A stretch of 5,697 nucleotides of DNA from Flavobacteriia bacterium (GCA_011330545.1 DRQI01000332.1:1-5697), one strand, 5' to 3'. Shown: positions 1-5,588, counted from the stretch's first letter. The notes: generated by a model from the letters alone, not told the origin. Made by a program: numbers and translations.

Positions 1-135
1 AGAATAGAAGTTGATGCTTTGACAAAAGATGTTTCACTAATTGTAACCGATTTTGCCGATGAAGATGAAGTAGATGAATCTAAAATGTTTTGGGAAAATC
101 AAATTGCCGAACTGAAACACACCATTGGGGCTTAG
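1..135 (+). CDS. START-like domain protein, C-terminal end (5' truncated by window)
   Basis: The frame beginning at base 1 is open for 44 codons and stops with TAG at 133-135. The visible peptide begins RIEVDALTKDVSLIVTDFAD, continues with an acidic stretch (DEDEVDESK), and ends in an amphipathic helix with MFWENQIAELK and a final IGA. From memory, this closely resembles the C-terminus of the small (about 130 residue) START-like/SRPBCC-fold proteins found throughout Flavobacteriia, which end in a beta strand, an acidic linker and a long helix closing the hydrophobic cavity. The ligand and role of this family are not established, so no function is assigned. About two thirds of the gene, including its start, lies outside the window. 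It is followed by an intrinsic terminator at 155-199 and by the aminotransferase gene in the same orientation, a neighbourhood I recall as common in flavobacteria. Family assignment is fairly sure; function is unknown. Confidence 0.78.
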   Translation, partial: RIEVDALTKDVSLIVTDFADEDEVDESKMFWENQIAELKHTIGA

Positions 136-153
136 TTAAAAAAAATAAATTTA
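125..153 (+). promoter_or_regulatory. Possible promoter for the class IV aminotransferase gene
   Basis: TTG at 125-127, an 18-bp spacer, and TAAATTTA at 146-153 match the Bacteroidota promoter pattern (TTG, about 19 bp, TAnnTTTG) with one mismatch at the last base. It overlaps the end of the upstream gene. Transcription would start near 158, right at the left arm of the hairpin at 155-199, giving a leader of about 58 nt made largely of that hairpin. AT-rich DNA yields such matches by chance, so this is tentative. Confidence 0.3.
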
Positions 154-154
154 T

Positions 155-199
155 AAAAAACCTTGGCCCGGAAATTAGTTGGGTTACAAGGTTTTTTTT
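155..199 (+). terminator. Intrinsic terminator after the START-like gene, possibly also a leader hairpin
   Basis: AAAAAACCTTG (155-165) pairs with CAAGGTTTTTT (187-197). Inside it GCCC (166-169) can pair with GGGT (181-184), leaving an 11-nt loop and a 2-nt bulge. An uninterrupted run of eight T (192-199) follows, as in a rho-independent terminator. The A-run on the left means it could also work on the minus strand. Only 16 bases separate the T-run from the next start codon at 216, so transcripts of the aminotransferase gene probably have to pass through it. Confidence 0.8.
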
Positions 200-215
200 A
201 GCTGTTAGTTCAACG

Positions 216-1046
216 ATGATAAATTATAATGGAAGTATTATTGCTAAGCGTAGTGCCCTGCTTACTGTAAATAATAGAGCCTTAAAATATGGCGATGCAC
301 TTTTTGAAACACTAAAAGTAATAGGCGACAAAATTATCTTTGCCGAAGATCATTATTTTCGATTGATGGCCTCTATGCGTATGTTGCGCATGAAAATCCC
401 CATAGAATTCACATTAGATTTTTTTAAGAAAGAGATATTGAAAACAGTAGAAGCCCAAGAACTGGAGTCGGCTCGCGTACGCTTGTCAGTATATAGGAAA
501 GATGGAGGTTTCTATTTGCCAAAACACAATACTATTGAGTATATCATTGAAGCACATCAATTGAAGACACTAGTAAAAACAAGGTATGAGATTGATTTGT
601 TTAAAGATTATTATGTGTATTCGGGCTTGCTTTCAACCTTAAAAACTACTAATAAAATAATTAATGTACTTGCGAGTATTTTTGCCGATGAAAACGACTT
701 GGATAATTGCCTCCTGATAAACGAAAAAAAACAACTGGTAGAAGCTCTGAATGCTAATGTATTTTTAGTCAACGGAAATCAAGTTATAACTCCCCCGTTA
801 TCTGAAGGTTGCTTAAAAGGAATAGTACGTAAAAATATCATTGATATCCTTCACAAAGATGCTGATTATACCATTGTAGAGGCAGAAATTTCTCCTTTTG
901 AACTGCAAAGAGTTGACGAAGTGTTTTTGACCAATACTATTTTGGGCGTACAACCCGTTACCGGATATAGAAAGAAAATGTACACAACTGAAGTAGCGGT
1001 AGGTTTACAAAAAAAATTAGCAATTTTAGAGGACTTATCTTCGTAA
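216..1046 (+). CDS. PLP-dependent aminotransferase class IV, aminodeoxychorismate-lyase-like
   Basis: This 276-residue protein has the fold-type IV PLP enzyme layout. The N-terminal part carries the ALKYGDALFETLK signature (residues 22-34) and an ARVRLSVYR strand (86-94). The probable Schiff-base lysine is K143 in the STLKTTNK stretch. E176 in VEALNANVF (175-183) is the usual acidic residue that holds the PLP pyridine nitrogen. LKGIVR (200-205) matches the phosphate-binding loop, and EVFLTNTILGVQPV (235-248) the conserved C-terminal motif. Family members are branched-chain aminotransferases (IlvE), D-amino-acid transaminases and 4-amino-4-deoxychorismate lyase (PabC). The length and the TNxxxGVQPV motif favour a PabC-like role, releasing p-aminobenzoate and pyruvate for folate synthesis in the cytosol, but substrate cannot be fixed from sequence. 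I chose ATG 216 because the protein then begins at the conserved N-terminal strand. The in-frame ATG at 90 would overlap the upstream gene and translate the terminator. There is no Shine-Dalgarno site, as usual in this phylum. Confidence 0.88.
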   Translation: MINYNGSIIAKRSALLTVNNRALKYGDALFETLKVIGDKIIFAEDHYFRLMASMRMLRMKIPIEFTLDFFKKEILKTVEAQELESARVRLSVYRKDGGFYLPKHNTIEYIIEAHQLKTLVKTRYEIDLFKDYYVYSGLLSTLKTTNKIINVLASIFADENDLDNCLLINEKKQLVEALNANVFLVNGNQVITPPLSEGCLKGIVRKNIIDILHKDADYTIVEAEISPFELQRVDEVFLTNTILGVQPVTGYRKKMYTTEVAVGLQKKLAILEDLSS

Positions 1047-1049
1047 TTA

Positions 1050-1607
1050 TTAATTTAAACTGGGATTTTCGGGGGCATTGGCCCAAAGGCGGTATTCGCC
1101 GCCGAGTTTCATCAGTTGGTCTTTCCAAAAAGATTGATAAGACACATCAAAAATATTTTGATAATTATTTTCAATGACTACCCAAGAAGTAGTTTCTAAT
1201 TCATCTTGAAGTTGATTTTTACTCCAACCCGAATATCCTAGAAAAAAGCGAATATCCCCTTCTTTGAGTATATTGTCTTCTAATAATTCTTGAATCTTTT
1301 CAAAATCCCCTCCCCAATAAATATCCTTGGTTATTTCAATACTATCGGGTATCAAATGTGGTACTTTATGTATAAAATATAAATTTTCTTTTGAAACGGG
1401 GCCTCCGTTATAGATAATAAGGTCAGAGTTAATTTCAGGAATCAAATCGTTTAACGTATATTTTGAAGGTTTGTTGATGATAAAACCAATAGAGCCTTCG
1501 CTGTTATGTTCTGATAATAAGATAACAGACCTTGTAAATGAAGAATCATTTAAAATAGAGGGTTCGGCAATGAGCAATCGTCCTTTAGATGGCTTTGTAG
1601 TAAACAT
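1050..1607 (-). CDS. yqgE: YqgE/AlgH family protein (UPF0301)
   Basis: A 185-residue protein with the full set of YqgE/AlgH motifs: GRLLIAEP near the N-terminus (9-16), FTRSVILLSEH (24-34), GFIINKP (41-47), NGGPV (67-71), a long FFLGYSGW...QLQDEL block (121-137), and the C-terminal LGGEYRLWANAPENPSLN (168-185). Length is normal for the family (about 180-190). There is no signal peptide or membrane segment, so it is expected to be cytosolic. The family is widespread; AlgH was named from alginate regulation in Pseudomonas, but its biochemical role is unsettled and none is claimed here. The start at 1607 places the conserved GxLLIA strand right after a short leader. The gene lies 101 bp after HU and beyond the HU terminator. 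I find no convincing promoter in the 43-49 bases between them: TAATATTG at 1622-1615 has one mismatch to the -7 element but no matching TTG. Its stop is 3 bp from the stop of the convergent aminotransferase gene. Confidence 0.93.
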   Translation of the reverse strand: MFTTKPSKGRLLIAEPSILNDSSFTRSVILLSEHNSEGSIGFIINKPSKYTLNDLIPEINSDLIIYNGGPVSKENLYFIHKVPHLIPDSIEITKDIYWGGDFEKIQELLEDNILKEGDIRFFLGYSGWSKNQLQDELETTSWVVIENNYQNIFDVSYQSFWKDQLMKLGGEYRLWANAPENPSLN

Positions 1608-1650
1608 AATGTTACAATATTACTCAACTAATATAGAACTTTTTTATGAA

Positions 1651-1680
1651 ATAAAAAAAGCCCTCAATTTTGAGGGCTTT
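1651..1680 (-). terminator. Intrinsic terminator of the HU gene
   Basis: A perfect 10-bp inverted repeat, AAAGCCCTCA at 1657-1666 and TGAGGGCTTT at 1671-1680, surrounds a 4-nt loop. Read on the minus strand, the hairpin is followed by seven T (A-run 1653-1659 on the plus strand). It lies 28 bp beyond the HU stop codon, a classic position. This is the strongest terminator of the minus-strand genes and separates HU from yqgE. Confidence 0.92.
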
Positions 1681-1708
1681 ATTATATTTAAGATATCACT
1701 TAAAATAA

Positions 1709-1981
1709 TTAGTTTACTGAATTTTTTAATTCAGCACCTGGTTTAAATTTCACTACGTTTTTTGCAGCAATTTTAATTGTTTTACCGGTTTGAGGGTTTC
1801 TACCGTCTCTAGCAGCTCTTTTAGAAACTGACCAAGAACCAAAACCTACTAAAGAAACTCTTCCGCCTTTCTTTAATGTTTTTTCAACAGACCCCATCAT
1901 ACTATCCAATGCTTTTTTTGCAGCAGCTTTTGAGATTCCTGCATCAGCAGCCATAGCATCTACTAATTCTGATTTGTTCAT
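1709..1981 (-). CDS. hup: HU family DNA-binding protein
   Basis: A 90-residue protein of exactly the usual HU length. The N-terminal helical dimerisation part (MNKSELVDAMAADAGISK, then AAAKKALDSMMGSVEKTLKK) leads into RVSLVGFGSWSVSKRAARDG (41-60). The DNA-embracing arm carries R61-N62-P63 within GRNPQTGKTI, where the proline intercalates in the HU/IHF family. The chain closes with VVKFKPGAELKNSVN. HU is a nucleoid-associated homodimer or heterodimer that bends and compacts DNA with little sequence preference and supports replication, recombination and repair. The gene is a single-gene unit, with its own consensus promoter at 2037-2066, an A/T-rich leader of about 50 nt without a Shine-Dalgarno site, and a strong terminator at 1651-1680. 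This suggests independent and probably high expression. The general HU class is certain; telling HU from IHF subunits is less so, but the sequence is HU-like. Confidence 0.96.
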   Translation of the reverse strand: MNKSELVDAMAADAGISKAAAKKALDSMMGSVEKTLKKGGRVSLVGFGSWSVSKRAARDGRNPQTGKTIKIAAKNVVKFKPGAELKNSVN

Positions 1982-2036
1982 AATTAAATAATTTAAAATT
2001 GGTTAAATATTAATTTTTGCTTGTTATTAAGCGTAG

Positions 2037-2066
2037 CAAATATAGATTTTATAAGGGTTTACGCAA
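2037..2066 (-). promoter_or_regulatory. Bacteroidota-type promoter of the HU gene
   Basis: Read on the minus strand, TTG (2066-2064) is followed by a 19-bp spacer and TATATTTG (2044-2037), an exact match to the Bacteroidota -33/-7 consensus (TTG, 19-21 bp, TAnnTTTG). Transcription should begin near 2031-2033, giving a leader of about 50 nt before the HU start at 1981. The leader is A/T-rich, as is usual for highly translated genes in this phylum. Confidence 0.8.
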
Positions 2067-2102
2067 TATTTTGCTTCGAAAAACCTTCATTTTGTTGATA
2101 AA

Positions 2103-2135
2103 TTGAATAAAATTGTTAATAACCCCCTAAATTTG
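2103..2135 (+). promoter_or_regulatory. Orphan promoter-like sequence pointing into the 3' end of fmt
   Basis: On the plus strand TAAATTTG at 2128-2135 matches TAnnTTTG exactly, with TTG at 2103-2105 and a spacer of 22 bp, slightly longer than ideal. A transcript from about 2140 would run antisense into fmt. No plus-strand gene follows. It may be a chance match, a relic, or the start of an antisense RNA. Confidence 0.25.
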
Positions 2136-2148
2136 CAACCGAAAACTT

Positions 2149-2187
2149 GCTAAAAGCACATAAACAAAGGGCTTAATGCATTTTAGC
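2149..2187 (-). terminator. Possible weak terminator overlapping the fmt stop codon
   Basis: GCTAAAAGCA (2149-2158) pairs with TGC-A-TTTTAGC (2177-2187) with one bulged A, leaving an 18-nt loop that contains the fmt stop codon (2173-2175). On the minus strand the stem is followed by AAGTTTTCGG, only four T. This is the only candidate 3' end signal for the ATPase-recQ-fmt transcript. An overlapping alternative stem pairs AAGGG (2167-2171) with CCCTT (2189-2193). The weak T-tract makes termination uncertain. Confidence 0.35.
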
Positions 2188-3117
2188 ACCCTTGTGAAAA
2201 GTGAAGCCGTTTAATAAATCTACTACCTTCATTTTTCGTTTGCCCGGCAGTTGAATTTCATCAATAGAAATATAGCCATCTTGAACCGCAACTTTTAATT
2301 CTTTTTTTGAGGTAATGAGCTTTCCTGTATTGTAATGATGGTGTGTTACTTCTTTGGCAGCATTGAAAATTTTAGCTTCTATCTGCTCACCGGCATTGTC
2401 AAGTAATGTCCATGCCCCGGGGTATGGATTCAATCCTCGTATTTTATTATAGATTGTATCAATGGGTTGTTGCCAGTCAATTTTACAGGTATCTTTATAA
2501 ATTTTAGGAGCAGGCTTTCCTACAACATCAGGCTGTTTGATGGTTTTAGCAGTTCCTTCTTGAATACATTTTACGGTTTGAATTACTAATTCGCTACCTA
2601 CTTCCATCAATTTATCGTGTAAACTACCGGCAGTATCGGTAGTATTAATCAGCACTTCTTCTTGTAATATAATTTCGCCGGTATCAATTTTCTCATCGAT
2701 AAAAAAAGTAGTAACTCCTGTCTTTGTTTCACCATTGATAATGGCCCAATTGATAGGCGCTGCCCCTCGATAGTGAGGCAATAGAGATGCATGCAAGTTA
2801 AAAGTGCCCAATGCCGGTAATTGCCATACTGCTTTGGGCAACATCCTAAAAGCAACTACAATTTGCAAATTGGCATCCCACAATTTTAAGGCTTCTAAGA
2901 AGTTTTTATCTTTTAGGTTTGTTGGCTGTAAGACAGCAATTTGTTGTTCTAGGGCATATTTTTTTACGGCTGATTGATTCATTTTTCGTCCCCTTCCCGA
3001 AGGCTTATCGGGTGCCGTAATGACACCTACTACATTATATTGGTGTTGCAATAAACTTTTTAAAACCCCCACTGCAAAATCAGGAGTCCCCATAAATACT
3101 ATACGCGTATCAATCAT
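2173..3117 (-). CDS. fmt: Methionyl-tRNA formyltransferase
   Basis: The 314-residue length is normal for Fmt. The N-terminal formyltransferase domain opens with RIVFMGTPDFAV (5-16) and the tRNA-recognition loop PSGRGRKM (39-46). The active site is FNLHASLLPHYRGAAP (106-121), with N107 and H109 as catalytic residues, followed by IDTGEI with D145, together matching the Asn-His-Asp triad of E. coli Fmt. From about 205 the C-terminal OB-like tRNA-binding domain carries CKIDWQQP and IRGLNPYPGAW (227-236). The enzyme transfers the formyl group of 10-formyl-tetrahydrofolate to Met-tRNAfMet in the cytosol so that translation can start with formylmethionine. The start ATG (3117-3115) overlaps the recQ stop TGA in an ATGA junction, so translation is probably coupled to recQ. 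No separate promoter is evident. All key residues are present, so it should be active. Confidence 0.97.
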   Translation of the reverse strand: MIDTRIVFMGTPDFAVGVLKSLLQHQYNVVGVITAPDKPSGRGRKMNQSAVKKYALEQQIAVLQPTNLKDKNFLEALKLWDANLQIVVAFRMLPKAVWQLPALGTFNLHASLLPHYRGAAPINWAIINGETKTGVTTFFIDEKIDTGEIILQEEVLINTTDTAGSLHDKLMEVGSELVIQTVKCIQEGTAKTIKQPDVVGKPAPKIYKDTCKIDWQQPIDTIYNKIRGLNPYPGAWTLLDNAGEQIEAKIFNAAKEVTHHHYNTGKLITSKKELKVAVQDGYISIDEIQLPGKRKMKVVDLLNGFTFHKGAKMH

Positions 3118-5003
3118 TTTAAAACCTTTTCTAATTTATTTTGCGAAGTTATAGTAATTTTATTGGTATCCAATAAGATTTGAATTGCCTTCAATACAAT
3201 TGCACTCTCTATGTTGAAATTAGAAACCACTTCTTTAGTAGACAACGTTTTTTTACCAGAAAATAAATGTAAGATATCGAGTGCCAGCTGATGGTAATCA
3301 GATGAAACCGCAGGTTTGCACACATCGCATATACCACAATCTTTGCTGTTTTTTTCGCCAAAATAATCCAGTAAATAACGACTTCTACAAATATTTTCAT
3401 TTTGGGCATAGGCCATTATAGCTGCTACTTTTGACGCTTTAACTTTATGTTGCCGTTGAATATTCGCAGCAATATTGCGAATGGTTATCGTATCTTCCCT
3501 AGGTACTAAAAACTGAATACTGCCCGTATTGTTTTTAAAACGATACGTTGCCAACCCATGGTTAGCGAGTAACATCAATTCATTTTTGACAATGGCTGCG
3601 GTGGTACCTGTTTTTTTTGCTATTAAAAATTCATCAATATGAGTTTGATATTCAAAAATGCCTCCATAACTTCTTAAAACTGTTTTAATGATACCGGAGT
3701 TGTTTTTTGTTGAATACGCTAAAATTATATCGGGAGCAACGGTAAATTTTAGTGTAGATTGCTTCCTGAAACGTTCGTCAAAGATTAAAATAGATTCTCT
3801 TTCTAATAATTTAATGGTATTATACGTTTGCAGTATATTCCGGTGGTAATGCGTACAAAAATCATTTATTTGAAACTCAAATGATTGTTGGGGTAATTCG
3901 CCGTAAGCTATTTGAAAGTATTGATTGAGGTCAAGGTATACTTTATTAGCCAGTTCAACTGAGATGGTATTTTTTGTATGGAGTTCTTTTATATACGAAA
4001 GGGTATGCGGGTTGACAAAAATATATGAAAAAGCATCTTGGCCATCCCTTCCGGCTCTTCCGGCTTCTTGCATATAGTTCTCAAGGCTAAAAGGAATGTC
4101 TAAGTGAAGGATATACCGTACATTATTTTTGTCAATGCCCATTCCAAAGGCATTGGTTGCCACCATAATAGGAGTTTTTTCTGTCATCCAATCGGCAAAA
4201 GTTGCCTCTTTTTTTTCCGCCGATAACCCACCGTGGTAATAAGTGCTTTTAAAACCATTTTTATTCAGATAATCGCTTACGTTTTTTACTTTTTTACGGC
4301 TATTGGCATAGATAATTGAAGGCGGCGGCGAAGTGCCCATAATACGTTTGATATGATAATAAAAATCTTCACTATGAATGATGTTCAACGCTAAATTTTT
4401 TCGTATCAGAGATTGTTTTACAATGTGTGCATCAGAAATAGTCAACTGGGTTACGATATCATTCAGTACTTGTTTTGTGGCCGTGGCTGTAAGTGCTATG
4501 ACAGGCGTGTTGGGGTGTATTTCATTGAGGATAGGGATTTTTAAGTAGGCAGGCCTAAAATCATGGCCCCATTCTGAGATACAATGGGCTTCATCAATAG
4601 CCACTAAATTCACTTGAAGTTGTTTGATTTTTTCTTGAATAAATTTCGACTGTAATTTTTCCGGCGACAGGTATAAGAATTTGTAATTTCCATACATCAA
4701 GTTATCAAAGGCTTCAATAACTTCATTTTGCCGCAATGCAGCAGTAATAGCTATGGCTTTGATACCCTTTTTTTTTAAAGAATCTACCTGGTCGTGCATC
4801 AACGCGATGAGTGGTGAAATTACAATACAAACTCCTTCTTTGAGCAATCCGGGAATTTGATAGCAAATAGATTTACCGCCGCCTGTAGGCAAGAGTGCCA
4901 CTACATTTTGATTGGCTAAGACATGATTGATAATCGCTTCTTGAGGCTTTTTAAAGGAGGTATAACTCCAATACTTATGTAAAACTTCAAGCGCCTCCTT
5001 CAT
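3114..5003 (-). CDS. recQ: RecQ family ATP-dependent DNA helicase, long Bacteroidota form
   Basis: A 629-residue 3'-5' superfamily 2 helicase of the RecQ family, expected to unwind branched and single-strand-tailed DNA in recombination and fork repair. All core motifs are visible: motif 0 around Q21 (FKKPQEAI), Walker A TGGGKS (40-45), Ia SPLIALMHDQV (63-73), DEAH with the aromatic-rich loop (137-150), TATAT (172-176), IV IIYANSRKK (230-238), V VATNAFGMGID (281-291) and VI QEAGRAGRDG (312-321). The zinc cysteines C539, C556, C559 and C562 lie near the C-terminus. In E. coli RecQ they follow the helicase core directly (about 380-403). Here about 160 residues of probable helical and winged-helix character intervene, and only 67 residues follow. 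I see no clear HRDC domain. The start codon overlaps the upstream ATPase stop (TAATG), and the stop overlaps fmt (ATGA). The mRNA can form a stem over the start codon. Confidence 0.95.
   Translation of the reverse strand: MKEALEVLHKYWSYTSFKKPQEAIINHVLANQNVVALLPTGGGKSICYQIPGLLKEGVCIVISPLIALMHDQVDSLKKKGIKAIAITAALRQNEVIEAFDNLMYGNYKFLYLSPEKLQSKFIQEKIKQLQVNLVAIDEAHCISEWGHDFRPAYLKIPILNEIHPNTPVIALTATATKQVLNDIVTQLTISDAHIVKQSLIRKNLALNIIHSEDFYYHIKRIMGTSPPPSIIYANSRKKVKNVSDYLNKNGFKSTYYHGGLSAEKKEATFADWMTEKTPIMVATNAFGMGIDKNNVRYILHLDIPFSLENYMQEAGRAGRDGQDAFSYIFVNPHTLSYIKELHTKNTISVELANKVYLDLNQYFQIAYGELPQQSFEFQINDFCTHYHRNILQTYNTIKLLERESILIFDERFRKQSTLKFTVAPDIILAYSTKNNSGIIKTVLRSYGGIFEYQTHIDEFLIAKKTGTTAAIVKNELMLLANHGLATYRFKNNTGSIQFLVPREDTITIRNIAANIQRQHKVKASKVAAIMAYAQNENICRSRYLLDYFGEKNSKDCGICDVCKPAVSSDYHQLALDILHLFSGKKTLSTKEVVSNFNIESAIVLKAIQILLDTNKITITSQNKLEKVLK
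4952..5002 (-). promoter_or_regulatory. Stem over the recQ start codon with SD-like and anti-SD-like arms
   Basis: In the recQ mRNA, UGAAGGAGG (5002-4994) can pair with CCUCCUUUA (4960-4952): nine pairs including one G-U, closed by a 33-nt loop. The left arm includes the last two bases of the AUG and codons 2-4. The AAGGAGG arm equals a perfect Shine-Dalgarno core placed just after the start codon, and the other arm equals the 16S anti-SD. The pairing is seen directly; a role in holding recQ translation until ribosomes arrive from the upstream gene is inferred. Confidence 0.35.
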
Positions 5004-5542
5004 TATAAAAGCCTTAAGTGTTTTAGTATAAAGTCAACTCTTTCTGCAACCTCGCCATGAGGCACCTCTATAATGTCATACCCGAGTTCGGTATAAGCAT
5101 TTTTTAAGTGTTTATAGATAGAAACCGATAACTCAAAACTCTCATACCGTTCGTTGTCGGTAATATAAATTTCTTTCCAAGGCGGCAATAAAAAAATGGT
5201 ATCATAGCGATAAGTTTTGCTTTTTTCAAGGTAGGTTTGAGGGTAGTCGGTTTTAAAATGATTCATATACGCATGTACGTCAGGAATGCCCCTGTCGAAA
5301 AAAACAATTGGGGTATCTGTATTTTCAGCATCAATATATTGTTGTTCTCTGCCTTCGAGTAATAATTTGCTAAATAACAAGGGGTTTTCTAAAAAAAGGT
5401 GTTCAATACCATTTTTTCTAGCCTGAAGTGTTACTTGCCTCGAAATTTCAGGGGTACAGGCAAATCCTTTGTCTTCCAATTGGTGTATTAAGGTTGTCTT
5501 TCCGGTTCCGGGGCCACCGGTGATAACAATTTTTTGTTGCAT
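5003..5542 (-). CDS. Small P-loop ATPase/kinase-like protein, AAA_28 (NadR/Ttd14-like) type
   Basis: A 179-residue single-domain P-loop protein. KIVITGGPGTGKTTL (4-18) is a clear Walker A, with K15 and T16. EISRQV (32-37) and the hydrophobic IVFFDRGIPD (79-88), with D83 as the likely Walker B or substrate-binding acid, follow. The segment DNERYESFE (129-137) resembles the arginine-bearing lid of small nucleoside-type kinases, and the end GYDIIEVPHGEVAERVDFILKHL is typical of the AAA_28 family, which is related to the ribosylnicotinamide kinase domain of NadR. No substrate has been established for the bacterial stand-alone members as far as I know, so it may phosphorylate a small molecule or act as a regulatory ATPase. 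There is no membrane segment. It is the first gene of the minus-strand set. Its TAA stop shares one base with the recQ ATG. The start at 5542 puts Walker A at the usual distance from the N-terminus. Family is fairly sure, function unknown. Confidence 0.85.
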   Translation of the reverse strand: MQQKIVITGGPGTGKTTLIHQLEDKGFACTPEISRQVTLQARKNGIEHLFLENPLLFSKLLLEGREQQYIDAENTDTPIVFFDRGIPDVHAYMNHFKTDYPQTYLEKSKTYRYDTIFLLPPWKEIYITDNERYESFELSVSIYKHLKNAYTELGYDIIEVPHGEVAERVDFILKHLRLL

Positions 5543-5588
5543 GCTAACAATTTGTAATTATAAAACAACAAAGAACAAAAAATAATTT

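Noticed and set aside
90..215. N-terminal extension of the aminotransferase reading frame from ATG 90
   Set aside because: It overlaps the last 46 bases of the START-like gene and would translate the terminator hairpin. The residues (MGKSNCRTETHHW...) do not resemble the family, and the conserved protein begins at ATG 216.
1471..1746. Plus-strand open frame of 91 codons antisense to yqgE
   Set aside because: It lies opposite the well-supported yqgE, crosses the HU terminator and the end of HU, and has no recognisable protein features.
2061..2075. GCAA-TATT-TTGC inverted repeat as an operator at the HU promoter
   Set aside because: Only four-base arms; such repeats are frequent in AT-rich DNA, and it is better explained as part of the -33 region.
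2049..2090. Minus-strand 13-codon frame (MKVFRSKILRKPL) upstream of HU
   Set aside because: It is too short to distinguish from chance, overlaps the HU promoter and ends upstream of the expected HU transcription start, so it would not be a leader peptide of that transcript.
2091..2120. TTGTTGATAA and TTGTTAATAA as DnaA boxes or a replication origin element
   Set aside because: Neither matches the TTATNCACA consensus closely, and there is no cluster of boxes.
2649..2855. Minus-strand 68-codon frame inside fmt
   Set aside because: It is wholly within fmt in another frame, with an odd composition; a shadow of the real gene.
3209..3409. Minus-strand 66-codon frame inside recQ
   Set aside because: It is wholly within the 3' part of recQ in another frame, with no family features.
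4953..4961. AAAGGAGGT on the plus strand as a ribosome binding site
   Set aside because: No plus-strand gene follows it; it is the complement of Thr-Ser-Phe codons in recQ and matters only as one arm of the recQ start stem.
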